From the NCBI RefSeq assembly GCF_000499845.2, contig NC_023751.2, forward strand, positions 34,284,309 to 34,348,308: a DNA stretch of 64,000 nt. The letters run 5' to 3'. Below the pieces are notes generated by a model. That model searched no databases. It was not told where the DNA came from and saw only the letters and a list, made by a program, of their open reading frames with translations. The number at the start of each line of letters is the position of its first letter. The first letter of the stretch is position 1. This stretch comes from Phaseolus vulgaris. Taxonomy: Eukaryota > Streptophyta > Magnoliopsida > Fabales > Fabaceae. The position numbers were made by a program, and so were the translations under genes. This document shows, one piece after another, positions 1-12,700 of the stretch.

Positions 1-2640
1 TTTGTATGATCTGATCTTCGTCTTATAAGACGCAATTACATATGTTGTTGGTTTAAACGCTTAATCAAAATTGCAGGATGTTGAATTTTTGTTCTAACAC
101 ATCTATTGTGATACCACATACATCCAACAAATATTAATCTCATCTAATACATATACATATACTTCCTACAAAAAATAATAACATTATTGATGAATTAACC
201 AAACAGGTGAAGACTCATTGCTTGGTCATCTTCATGTCGCTTGAGCGCTACTAACTTCAAAGGAGAGATAATTGATTCAAACTTTCTTTCGATCGAGTGC
301 CCTCTCGTCACCTAAGTGATCACCAATACTTGACTTCTTAAACAAACAAACAATTTATACAAAAATAATGAGAATCAGAATATTCACTACTTTAGCAATC
401 ACTTATCACTTGAGTATTGAGGACTCCAAAGAAAAAATAATTATCTTGACATCTCTCTTGCTAAAGCCTTATGCCATAACTTAAGCTATATGTATTGTTG
501 TTTGAATGACTAGATTAGTACTTAAGTGGCTATGTTGGTGCTTGAGTGAGATCTAATGATGCATGTGAGATTACTCTTCACTTGAACGACAATTCAGTGC
601 TCAAATAAAATATGTAAAAAAACCAACAAATGAATAAATTATGATAAAAGAAAAACATCACTCAATATGCTAACATGTCTAAAATATTTTATAATTAAAT
701 ACATAAATTTTTAATTTTTTTTATTATCTTATTTTTGACTTTTTAAGTTCGCTTGTTTTACCAAGTTTAATATTTATAAGATTAATAAATATTTGTTTGT
801 TTTGATGTAAAAAATATAGTTATCTTTAAAAACTATTTTTTGTTGGTTGGAAAGCACCTTTTTAATGAAATGGATTAAAACTTTCTTAGTCTACATACAA
901 CAAAATAATTTGATTAAATCTAATAAATATATTTTTCAGAATTCCAAAATTACATGTTTAAAATATAATGTCTTTCATGTTTTTTTAGAAACATCGAATT
1001 CAAACTGTATCTATAAGATCTTAATCTATTTTACCATTGACGTGTGGATATTTTTTTTTTCTTTATTACCTTTTTATTATCATTTTGCTGAGTTTGTTAT
1101 CTTAATTACCTCAATCGAATTGTCGGGTGTTAAATTATTTTTCAAAATTTTCTAAGTATTTATGATACAAAAGTAAAATTTAAATATTCTAGGTTAATGA
1201 AAAGTTATAAGTATTTTTAATTTCTATTAATATTTATAAAAAGAAATAGAAAATTAAAGTTCTTTAGCAGTATTTAAAATTAATAAATATTTGATTTACA
1301 CACATCAAGACCACTACTAATAAAAAAAATGATATATTCTTACAATAGTAAGAGACTAACACGAATTTTTTATATGGCTTTACTTATACGTTATTGATTT
1401 TTTTGAAAAAATTGTTTAAAATATTGAGATTATATATCAAAAAATGACACCTTCTGTTATCTATGAGGTTTTAAATTAATATTAATAGGTCCATTAACTA
1501 CTAATTTTAAATCCCATTAAACTCAATCATCTTAAAAAAATTCTTGAAATTTATAGTTTGGATTTGATTAGTGAAATTGGCAAGTTGAACAATAATAATT
1601 ATAATAATAATAATAATTATTATATATATTTATTAGGTTATAGTAGATGTGCCAAATAGATATCACGTGGTTTCTACAATTAAGTGGATTAATTAATTTA
1701 TAATGGTGCTGAAACGCAAACAACCCTGCGTTGAGGCATGTTCAAATTCTTATAGTAAAGAGAAAAAAGATGGTTCGCCATGTGAGGACTGTCTCCAATT
1801 TATAACCTAACTGTAGAATCAAGATCTGAATCACTCTCTTATTAAGGGTGTATACAAGGAGAACAAAAAATCATTAACTAATTTTATTTATTTATTTATA
1901 GTTAAAAAAAAGAATTAATTTAATTTTTTAGAGTATAAAAGTTTGTGTAAAAAGGCTCCAAGTAACAAAAAGAAAAATGATTTCAATACTTTCACATTTT
2001 TTTAAAGTTTAAGTTGCTTATTTTTTTCTTGAAGGATGTTGTGCCTTGTTGGTGCACGTGCATGTTGTAGAATAAGGTTAATATATATGTATGTATAATT
2101 AAATTAATTTTTTTAACAAAGATCATTAAATAAAATATAAATCAATTTAGACATTAATAATTTTTTAATTTTTAAAATAATATTTAATTTAGTTAATTTT
2201 TACTTAGTAGTGTATTTGTTTAATATAAGTATACTTATGGATTATATGTATGCATGTAAAATGGTACCCCCCAGAAGCATATTTATTTATTTATGAAGAA
2301 AAAAAAGTGAATTTACGGATTTATGAATAAATGGGTAAGGTATTATTAATGAGAAAAATGAAAAGGAAAAGTACAGGAGTATTAAAAATGCAGTGTGCAG
2401 GTGCATGTCTGGTTTTCTACGTTTGGAAAATGAAGAAAAGGTGAAAATGTTGAGTGGGGGGGTTCTGGGGTGTGTGTGAGGTAAAGGAACAGAAAAAGTA
2501 AAAGAGTTTAGTAGCAGTAAAAGCTGGGAACCGTACAATGCTCTCAGAAACTCAACTCTGATAGTATTAATAAATACCAATAATAAGTATTTCCTCTTTT
2601 GTTTTTATGGCCTTTTTCTTTCTCTCTCTCTTTAGTTTAT
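1..2640. other. AT-rich intergenic DNA
   Basis: No gene is supported here. The open frames present are short, low-complexity and not bounded by splice or start signals. Around 2110-2210 there is a stretch resembling half of the CACTA-ended MITE family seen later in the window. Confidence 0.6.
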
Positions 2641-3175
2641 GGATTTCCGTAGATGTGTCAGAGACAAGAGCTGCCAGAGAGACAGCTTAAGCAGCAGCAG
2701 CAGCAGCAGCAGAGCAGCAGTAGCATCAGACACAGAGAGGTGCAGAGATGAGATGAGATGAGAGAGACCATTTCATGCTTCACCTCTCTAATCACAACCA
2801 TTACTTTTATCCATCTACACAAGATTCTGTAACCTCAATAAATATACCTCCTCTACTCTCCATAACCTATTCTAATATTAATACTCTTAGCCCACAAACA
2901 CACCACTCTCTTTTCTCTCTCACATACAAACATTTTCTTTTTCAAAATCTACTTTTCTTTTAGTTGGATCATTATGGTTTATTGAAAATACAACTAGTTT
3001 GTTTTTATTGGTTTAGTTTTTTAAAGCAACATTGCTTTGAAACAAGGATAGTTTTTTTTTTCATGACAGTTTTTTTTATCTCTGGTGTAGTACATCACTT
3101 GGCTGTTGTTATATATATCCTTTCTCTTTGGCTTGCATTTCTCTTTCCCTCTTCTTCTGCTACTCTTTTTGCTTG
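2641..3175 (+). promoter_or_regulatory. 5' UTR and promoter-proximal region of the GRF gene
   Basis: CT-rich leader-like DNA precedes the GRF start codon. It includes an (AGC)n run and long pyrimidine stretches around 2770-2960, typical of plant 5' UTRs. The transcription start cannot be placed from sequence alone. Confidence 0.45.
2691..2720 (+). repeat. (AGC)n microsatellite upstream of GRF
   Basis: An uninterrupted CAG/AGC run of about eight units, then an interrupted tail, lies roughly 460 bp upstream of the GRF ATG and probably in the 5' UTR. Length variation between accessions is likely. Confidence 0.8.
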
Positions 3176-4764
3176 ATGATGAATGGAAGGAACAGGTTTC
3201 CCTTCACCCCTTCACAGTGGCAAGAGCTTGAACATCAAGCTCTAATCTACAAGTACATGGCTTCAGGAATTTCCATTCCGCCTGATCTTCTCTTCACAAT
3301 AAAAAGGAGCTACTTTGATTCCCCTCTGTCCTCAAGGCTTTTGCCTAACCAGCCACAGCACTGTGAGTTTTCTTTTCTTTTCTTTTCCTTTTTCTCTTAC
3401 TGTGTCTCTCTTTTTCTGTGTCACTGTGTTTGTTGTGAGAGTGCAAATCTTTGACAAAAGGGGTTGGTTGGTTTGTTTGTTTGGCTGTGACTAACTGAGT
3501 TGTGTGCAGTTGGATGGAACTACCTGCAGATGGGTTTGGGGAGAAAAATAGACCCTGAGCCTGGTAGGTGTAGAAGAACTGATGGCAAGAAATGGAGATG
3601 CTCCAAAGAGGCATACCCAGATTCAAAGTACTGTGAGAGGCACATGCACAGAGGGAAAAATCGTTCAAGAAAGCCTGTGGAAGTTTTGAAAACAACACCA
3701 ACAACAAACACAAATGCTTCAACTCAACAACCAATCTCATCAATCACCAAACTTAATACTGTCAATACTCTTTCTCCTCTTGCATCATCTGAAACACACC
3801 AACACCACCCTCCACACTATGCCTCCTTTCTCTATCAGCACCCTCCATCAAGGTCCTCTGGCATTGGCTTGTCCTTTGAAGACAACAGTGCTCCCTTGTT
3901 TCTTGACACTGGCTCTTGCTCTCAGTCCAACACAGATTGCAGGTTTCTGTCATTTTCACAATCACTCTGCTTAAACTTAAAAGCACTATCTTCAAGTGTC
4001 TGTGACTCCTAATTCATTTATTCTTCTCTCTCTCTCACACACACTTTGTTTTTTTTTTTAATAAAGGAGTAGGTATGCTTACGGAGAGAAAGAAGAGGTT
4101 GATGAGCATGCTTTCTTCACAGAGCCATGTGGTATCATGAAAAGCTTTTCTGCTTCCTCTATGGATGATTCTTGGCAACTCACACCATTGACTATGAGCT
4201 CCTCCTCTTCTTCCAACAAACAGAGGAGTTCCTTTGGCTTGTCCAATGATTATTCTTGCTTGCAACTTCAGAGCCACTCAAAGCAGCAAGAGCAACAAGA
4301 TCAGGGTGGTTGCTACATGCTAGGTGGAGGAGGCCATCTTGGAAAAGAAGAACCTCAGAAAACCGTTCACCGCTTCTTTGATGAATGGCCCCACAAAGGA
4401 AGACAAGGATCTTGGCTAGATTTGGATGACAAATCTTCCACAACACAACTTTCAATTTCCATTCCCACCTCTTCTCATGATTTTCCAGCCTTCAGTTCCA
4501 GAACCCACCGTGGTAATTGCTAATTGGAAATAAATAGGTTGATAACTTTGTTCATGAATTTTTTTTCTAGTAACTCTTTCATCAGATTATTTAAAAATTG
4601 GATTTTTAAAGCTAGTTTTGACTCATTAGAAAAACATTTTGTTTCTAGTTTGTTCTCTGATTGGTGAACAGTGAGAAGTTTATGTGAATAGGTTCTGGGT
4701 CTGATACAAGTTAGGATCTTTCTGTAACCTTCTATCTGGTTCTTTATGTTTTGCAGATGGTTGA
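3176..4764 (+). CDS. GRF: Growth-regulating factor (GRF) transcription factor
   Basis: Plant-specific transcription factor that binds DNA through its WRC domain and recruits GIF co-activators through its QLQ domain to promote cell proliferation in leaves and other organs. My model has exons 3176-3362, 3510-3942, 4073-4512 and 4757-4764, joined in frame for 355 residues. QLQ spans about residues 8-43 ([19 protein letters not shown] region). WRC spans about 77-120 with the C83, C93, C104, H107 zinc ligands and a basic nuclear signal. The C-terminal half carries FFD-type (VHRFFDEWP), SWLDLDD and TQL-type (TTQLSISIP) motifs, closest in memory to the GRF3/GRF4 type. ATG 3176 is followed by a second ATG at 3179; either could initiate. 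If the last intron is retained, the protein ends at a stop at 4521-4523 (356 residues, different tail). A miR396 site lies in exon 2. Confidence 0.93.
3662..3682 (+). promoter_or_regulatory. miR396 target site in GRF exon 2
   Basis: The stretch starting CGTTCAAGAAAGCC and ending TGTGGAA encodes R-S-R-K-P-V-E at the end of the WRC domain. It matches the conserved plant miR396 target of GRF genes, including the extra C that makes the known one-base bulge. This predicts post-transcriptional repression of this gene by miR396 in mature tissue. Confidence 0.9.
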
Positions 4765-6778
4765 GCTTACATCTCAATAATGGGTCCTTGTACGGAATCA
4801 AAGGCCAAAAATGTACCTGGAAGGTGGGGTTAAGATGCTTGGGGGTCTTCTTTCAGCCACACCCCCTTCTTTTCTTCTGCCATAAAGGCGATTGAAAGGG
4901 ATTTGTGTCTCCATGGAGAGATCTAATGTGTAATCCTATATGCTAATATGCTGCTAATGTTTTTTTTCCTAGTTAAGTTGTTTCAAACACAGTACCAAAC
5001 ATTCTGTGACTAAGCCAAAGCTCATAATGGTTGAGCTAACATTAAAAAATGGCATATCTTTGTAATCTTGGTTCATGATTTTGTGGTTCATAGATACTGT
5101 GAAATTGAGTGCACTATATGGCCCACAGGATTTGGTTGTTTGTCACTTGTGAACTTGGTTTCATCTCTTTGTAATCACACTAAGCCAATTCAAAGTGAAG
5201 TTCTTTTTTTTGTTGAAAACTAATAAGGAAGTGATTGTATTACGTAATAAGGGGAAGGAAATAGCATGGCCTAAATTTGTTTTTATCCGTTCCGTAAATT
5301 CTTATTGTCTCCAATTCTGAGTTGACTGCTATAAATCTGCAGAATTCAAAAACGTTGACTACTGTGTGAGTGTTGGGTCACTCACATGACTGAGTCATAA
5401 TTGATAGTGGCAGAAATAGAAAATGAAGTGTTTATGGTTTGAATAAATTCTGAGTCTGATCTTACATCAATGGTAGTAGCTATATATTTAAAACTGGTGA
5501 GACACGTACACATCATTTCTATCCAGCTTTTTAACAGCTCAAAGTACTTCTCTTCTGTAGTTACACAGATATTAATACGAGTGCTGATACCATCACAATT
5601 TTGTACCAAGTTATAACTGAAGTAAGAAATAACATTTTTTATTATTTTTATTAATAATAAAGAAAAATGTTATTTTGATAGCATATTATAATTGTAAATT
5701 GATGTTTTTTCTACTGTTCACCGAAGTGATATTTTTCATTGATAACAAGATAGTTAGATACAAAAGTTTATAACTTTTCTTCTAAAAAAAGTTTTATCTT
5801 CTCATATAAATTGATATTTCATTAAAAATATATTTCTATATTATCAATTGTAATTTAGATCGATTCACCATTCACTTGTTAAGTTTTCAATGTATCAGAC
5901 TCGTTAATAAACTTTTCTCTTCTTATTCTCATTCATACAAAGAACAAAATAAAAAATTTCATGTGTAAGGTATCATTATTTGAATAAGAAATTGTTTCGT
6001 ATTCTTGGAGGAGAAACTTATTACTTAAAGAGATGTTAGATTTACTTATATAGATATTTTTCCTAATTAATAGGAAATGTTTACATTGTTAACTTTTACT
6101 TTATAGAATTAATATTTGTACTTTTATGTTTCAAATCAACAGTTACTCATATGTTAATTAGTAGCCTATTTCTTTTACAAAGAAAAAAAGAAAGAAAAAC
6201 TCATGACCTATTAAAACCAATTGATAATCAAACAAATTGAAAATTATCAGATTTTTGATTTAGATTTTAGATTACAAATTAATAAACGAGCTAATCTGAA
6301 ATTTTAATTTTTTTTATATTTTTTTATTAAAACATGATAGAATATATATAATACATTGTTTGTCCCTGGTCAGTAGCTACAAAAGCCCGTCCGATAGGGA
6401 ATTTGAGATTCTCAACATTATTATTAATAATGGGTTCTTTAATTTCATTTAATTCCCCAACTCTATTTTATGGAAATCAATTTACTAATGAACGTCAACT
6501 ACTTTAGATAACCCATAAAATAAAATATAAATTAAACCAAATCATCTCTGTTCAAATTGTAATATAAATTGTAAAAAAATAAATTAATTGACTTAAACTT
6601 AAAAATACATATTTTATATTTTATATTTTAAAATTATTTAATTTTAAAAAAAAATAAGAGCAATATGAAAAAAACTTTTCTTTCTTCCTTTAAACTTATA
6701 AAGTATATATACATAAATTTCAATAATGTTATGAGTAGAAGAAATGAAATGATGTGAGTAACGGTTAGGGTCGAAAAT
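4765..6778. other. Convergent intergenic region between GRF and CTR9
   Basis: This holds the GRF 3' UTR (first few hundred bases) and the CTR9 3' UTR on the other strand. The rest is AT-rich DNA without supported genes. The two transcripts converge across about 2 kb. Confidence 0.6.
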
Positions 6779-9700
6779 TCAATAATGTTTGTCCTCATCA
6801 GTGCCATCATCTCCATTTGTCTTATCCAGATCCCTGATTTCTCCATCACTCTCCTGCATCTCACCAGAATTTTCTCTTACAGGACTTGACTGCCTTCGCA
6901 ATGGTTCATCATCTTCAGATTCCGATAATGCTTGCCTTCGCCGGGCTATGCTTGAGGATGGTGCACCCTAAACAAGATCAAACATTCTTATTATCATTTG
7001 CCTTAATCAACAACTAACTAACTAACACAGCTAGATTCCAACCAGAGAATAAATAATAAATTACCATCTCCTCATCTGCATCGGAATCTTCAAGCCCCGC
7101 TGCAGCAAGAAGACCATGAGCATTTTCCTCCCCATGAGTCTGAGGTTCCTCTCTGTAGACGTCACCTTCTTCGTCCTCCATTTCTTGTTCATCCATCATA
7201 TCAGCTTCCGGTTCCTCCGTGTCATACCGTGATTTTGAGTGCTTATCCTTCTTTCTCTTCTTTCCACTTTTTCTTTTCTTCTTCTCACCGGTCCCTCCCT
7301 CTTCATCATCTGATCTTTCTCTCCGTTTTGAATGACTGTTGCTCTTCCATTGCTCCTACAAATACATGAATATGGCTAAAACTATCCTACCTTAATGAAA
7401 ACAATATGAAACACATCCTAGCCCTTCTACTCTTAAAAGAATACCTACAAATCCTTACCTTAACACGCTTAAAATGTTCTTCCTGTTGTTGCACTCGCTT
7501 TAGTTCATCCTCTTGTTTTCTCCTTTCCATCTATTTGACATTAAAAATAAAACGGGAGTGAGTTATTTATATAGAGAAAACATGTAATGTCAACCAAAAG
7601 GAATGCAGGAGATGCTGAGCAACTAAAAACAGCGCACCTGAAACTTCCTTTGCTCTTCAGCCTTTCGTCGGGCTTCCTCTGCAAGTGCAACCTGACGAGC
7701 AAGTTCTTGTCTCTGCCGTACCTGCTGCTCTTCACGCTCAGCAGCTTCAAGATGAACTTTAGCAGCCGTAAGTAAGTGGGTGCAGTATCCAACATGAGTG
7801 TCAATTTTCTTCTCATCAAACCCATGAATGTGTAGGTTGGAAGCAGCAGACAACTGACTAAATACACGAACAGCATTTTGCAGCTCAGCAACAGTTGCTC
7901 TCACCTAACGTTAAGAAACCAATATCAGTCAGAAAGCAGTGCAATCATCAATAAAAAATAAAAGGCAGGTAAGGGATCACTTAAGTAAGAACTTCCAAAA
8001 GGAGTACCATCCACCAGAAAACAAACCCTCATGAATTAACAGCTTAAGCTATTATTGTGTAAAAACTATAACTCTCTTAAAAGTTATAGCCCGGATAAAT
8101 TCAGTTAATTAATTACCTTGATCCATAAACAAAAAGTTATTATTTAAACGACAATGTTGACAACTGTCCCCGGTAAACTGGTTAATAAAAGTAAAAGGTG
8201 TTTAGTGAATAAAACTTTATTGCATTGAAAAAACATAATGTTTCTTCACTAATACTTTCATGGCACTCGTTAGCACCCCTTACAAAGAAAATATGCCCTT
8301 GTATCGAAACATTATTTACTAAGCAAATTAAAGTAATAAAGTGAAAACACTGCTCAACACTTGATTGTTATATTATACTAAGCATCCAAAACTATATAAT
8401 AATAGTGAAAACAGAAGAAAAAAAACATCTCCTACACTACATATATTTAGTAGCTTTCTTAAACAGAACAAAATAATAGTGAAAACATAAAATTATCTTC
8501 ACTTTTTAGGGTTCATAAACTCTATATATATTGTTGAATGTTGAAACGCGCAATCCGACTGAAGCACCTTACAAAGTCAACTGAAATTTTACATTATGAG
8601 GCTAACTAGAGTATACTTAATAGGACACAGGTACCATACAACATGGACATGAGAATTCTAAGTGAAGTTTTCCATGATCAAACTAAGTGTTCCTTATGGT
8701 TCAATTTATTCTATACTCTCATTTTCAAGAACCCTGAATAATTGAAGGTGAAAATAGACATCATTTAAGAAAATCTCCATAAAACCTCAACAGATCTAGA
8801 AATATATATTCAATGGATAAAAAAACTACCTCATCCGCAGTCCTCTTTGCTTTTTGCAATGTTGATGCTGAAAACTTTTGCATTGCAACCCCAGCATCAA
8901 ACCTTAAAGTATAGTTTGAGGGTGCCAAATGGATGGCTCTCAGTAGAGTTTTTATACAGTCTTGCCACTGTTCAGCCTCATAATGGGTACGAGCTAAATA
9001 TAGAAGTATTTGAGAGTCTGTGTTATGATAAAACTTCCGCAAGCAGTTTTGGTACTGCATATAATAAAACAGTTCATCAGCATTCAATTGCTGTCATAAA
9101 GACTTGGGGAATAGGAACTTGAAAACAATAAAGGAATACAATCTAAAGATAGGATAAGTTCACCATTTTCACTGCCAAAGCAAAATTTCCCTGAGCAAAA
9201 TAAACATGGGCCAGATTTATCCAAACATCAGGCATCTGGACAAAAACACTACCACTGGCAGCTTCTTGAACCTACCAAAAATTAATGAAGTAAGTAACTC
9301 ATGGATAAAAGTTTAAGCTCACTATAGTCCAAGGTTTAGCACACATATAACAAACCTGTGTAAAGATATCCTTTGACACATCAAAATGGCCTTTCTCTGC
9401 TAACACTACCGCAGCACCATTGGCAGCATATAAATTAGAAGAATGCTGAATCAGAACCTACAAATGTTTTGAAAATAAAATACATATCAAATAACATAAT
9501 TCCACTAGTAGGACAGTATAAAAATTATACATGTAAAGAATAGGCAAAATATATGACACCTCAGGAAAATGTAATTAAAGAAGTGTTGAATCAAGGTAAT
9601 CCCAGGGCATACTGCATGTTAATAAATTGCATCTTCTAATACAGAGATATACATACGCATCCACAGACAAGCTATAGCTGGAAGTAACAAGTGCACTCAT

Positions 9701-12700
9701 AAAATAGTATTTACTTGTATTACACGATAAAATGCATTAGAGGTATGGGTATTTGTGTGTCTAAGGAGTTGCACTCAATTAATATTAGTTAGGAAAGGAA
9801 AAAGTCTTTACTAAAGGTCTGTTTGGATAATTTTTTCTGTAAACACTTACAAGAGAAAAAAATAAAAAGTAAATGCAATAAGGTTTTTAATAAGCTAAGA
9901 CTACCTTACACACACAAAAAAAAAAAAACGCTTTTGGACAAGTTAATATAAAAACAAAAAACTCGTGGAGAAGTTTATTCAAATAAACCAAAGTCTGTAC
10001 ATATGGATGATATGCAGAACCTACAAACTACAGTCTCTCAAACGATGTTATTAAATAGCCCTTATAGTAGCACTATATTCTCATTATTGAATAATAAAGT
10101 GAATATTTTCTCCTTCTAAATTCAACTATCCAACAGCTATTATGTTGAGAAAAAGGAACTGATATATAAGTTACAACTAAAAAAATCAAGCTTGAATCCT
10201 TTTGTCTTAAAGCATGGACAGCACACAAGCATGCAGCAGAAATGCAAATATCTGGTTGATTTATTTTTAGCATACTCTATCTAGTGCTTAAGCTGTTCCA
10301 AACTGACTCTAGTTGGTTTTATTTCCATGCATGTCAAAAGTGTATGAAATGCTATGATTAATGAAAATGCAAATAAATGTATACAAATCAAAAGTTAAGA
10401 AATAACAAAAATGTAAAAAATAACTCTTATTCTCATAGACAGTAAGAAAGATGAAAAGACCTACTCTAGTATAAAGTTCTTTGGCCTTTTCCAAATGAGT
10501 AGCCTCTAGCTTGGGATTTCTCTTTTCATTGCGAACTGCTGCAAAGTAGTTCCAGTTTCCCTATTCAATTCACACCCATTGTCTCAAATGAATTATCACA
10601 GTAACACAACACAATCACGATGAAGATATGGGTGGGATGAAGAATAGGTAGATGCCCACACATTCTTTCCACCGATATTCTCACAATTGTAGCAGGAACA
10701 GGATTACATAGATTTGGAATACAAAAATAATAAAATTAAATGTCAATTGAACAGCAGACATACCAGAGAGAGAGTAGCATATGAGTCCTTGCCTTCGGTT
10801 GCATCACTTGCTGCTCGGAGTGTTTCTTTTGCCTTTACCCAATCATCATTTTTCAACTCCAACTCACCAAGCATAGATAATGCATTGGGACACTTGTCAT
10901 TCACCTTCAAGGCATCATTAACCTATAGAAAGGAGGGTCAAATAATAAATCTACAAAATTTATAAATAAGAAAAGCCAGAAGGTCATAGGGATAATAGTA
11001 ACCAGTTCAATGCTTAAAAGAATGTTGTTCCGATCTTTTGCAATTGCAGCTAGCCTCAAATACGCATCAATATAGTCTGGGTACTGATGACAAAAGATAA
11101 TGAAATAAATAAATAATCAAACAGTAAATTGTGTCACATGTACTAAAATAGTCATCAGAGTTAGTTATCATAACCAAGTCTATTCATTCATAATTGCATA
11201 TGCATCTAGATGCACAAGAAGCTACACTCATGGACATACCTTGAACAAGATAAGGCGATACAAAATGCTGGCAGTTCCAGATTCATTTAACTGCTCAAGT
11301 AACCTAGCCAGGTTAAAAAGTACAGTGACTTTATCCAAAGGCACTTCTACATGATGACCATTGCTTTCAAAGTCATGAAATAATTGCATGTCCTTGAATT
11401 GAAGAGTAGAAGTAGCAGCATCTACGGAAGACTTTTTTTCCTCATTGATGAAAGATTGCCAAATACCATCACCAAGAGCCTCCTTAAACGTTTGTTGAGC
11501 AAGCTGACAAATTGAAGAAAATAGATCTTAACAGTGGTAAGTGTGCAGGAGAAGGAGCCATAATATGAGCTTTAATTCATTTAAAACAAGAGAGTACAAA
11601 CCTCAAATTCACCCCTTTCAAACTGAAGCACACCAACATTATTTAGTAATTCAATTGGTACTTCTTGACCTCCCTTCTTAAAAAGAGTACGAGCCTGTAC
11701 CACAATTACAATATCTATATCATAACAAATTATGAAACTTCAAAAGTCTATTCATAAAGATAAAATTCCAAACCAAAAAGAGAACATATGATAAGCTCTT
11801 AACCCCTTACAGTTTTGAATGCATCTAATGCAGCTCCTGTGTCGGAAAGAATTAACAATTCTCCCAGCTCAAGAAATGCCTGCAAGACAATGAATCTTTT
11901 TCAAGAACAAACCAAAAGCTAAATCTAGATCAAGAATGTTGTTCTGATTATCAATTTCACTTGTAGCAACACCGAAGGAATCAATTCGAAATCTATTGAA
12001 TTTTAATTAATGAGATTATATACCAAGAAATAAAGAATCACATCAGAAAAAGGAAGAACTAAGCTAACAACAATATTAATTGGAAAAAAAAAATACTTCA
12101 CCAAAAACAAAGGAGACCAAAAACAAAGGAGACAGAGCAAATGACAATTTTTATTCTAATATATCTAGTCTCATATTTAGTAAAAGAAATACTAAATATC
12201 TCCACAAACTCAAATAAAGGCATAAATAACAACTTGAACCTAATAAAGTTTTCCATTGTAGAACAAGGACTCAAACAAGTAATCAAACAAGTGTAGCAAA
12301 ACATTATACTGCACAGCACATGGAACCCTAAATAATTCAAAATATCTATGCAAATGGTGTTCAATAAATTATAAAAAATACCAGAAGCATTCACCTGGGC
12401 ATCCCGGGGATCAATTTTGGTAGCTCTCCTAATAAAGTCCTGCCCTTTGTCAGTTTGACCAAGCTGAACATATATATGAGCAAGTGCCTATAAGAAAAGA
12501 CAATATATCAATACAACAATATGAGAGAAGGAAAAAAGAACATCCAGTGACAGATAAAAACAGATGATCTAGTTGTTCTAACAGCTTTCACTTCATACAC
12601 AAACTTAATCATCAACTTCTTTTGTACCCTAGTCTACAACTTTCTTTTACATTGATTACCCTTTACTATCATTCAATAACTTTCAGTGAAAATTTGGGGA

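Noticed and set aside
847..1155. 102-codon open frame
   Set aside because: Phe/Ile/Lys-rich translation of AT-rich DNA, with no motif or gene context.
2287..2580. 97-codon open frame on the minus strand upstream of GRF
   Set aside because: Low-complexity composition; it overlaps the likely GRF promoter and has no homology I recognise.
3128..3175. Upstream extension of the GRF frame from a TTG codon
   Set aside because: Not an ATG. The QLQ domain starts just after the ATG at 3176, and the extension is hydrophobic leader-like translation of 5' UTR.
3345..3743. 132-codon open frame antisense to GRF exons 1-2
   Set aside because: Shadow of the GRF coding strand; it crosses an intron and has no domain.
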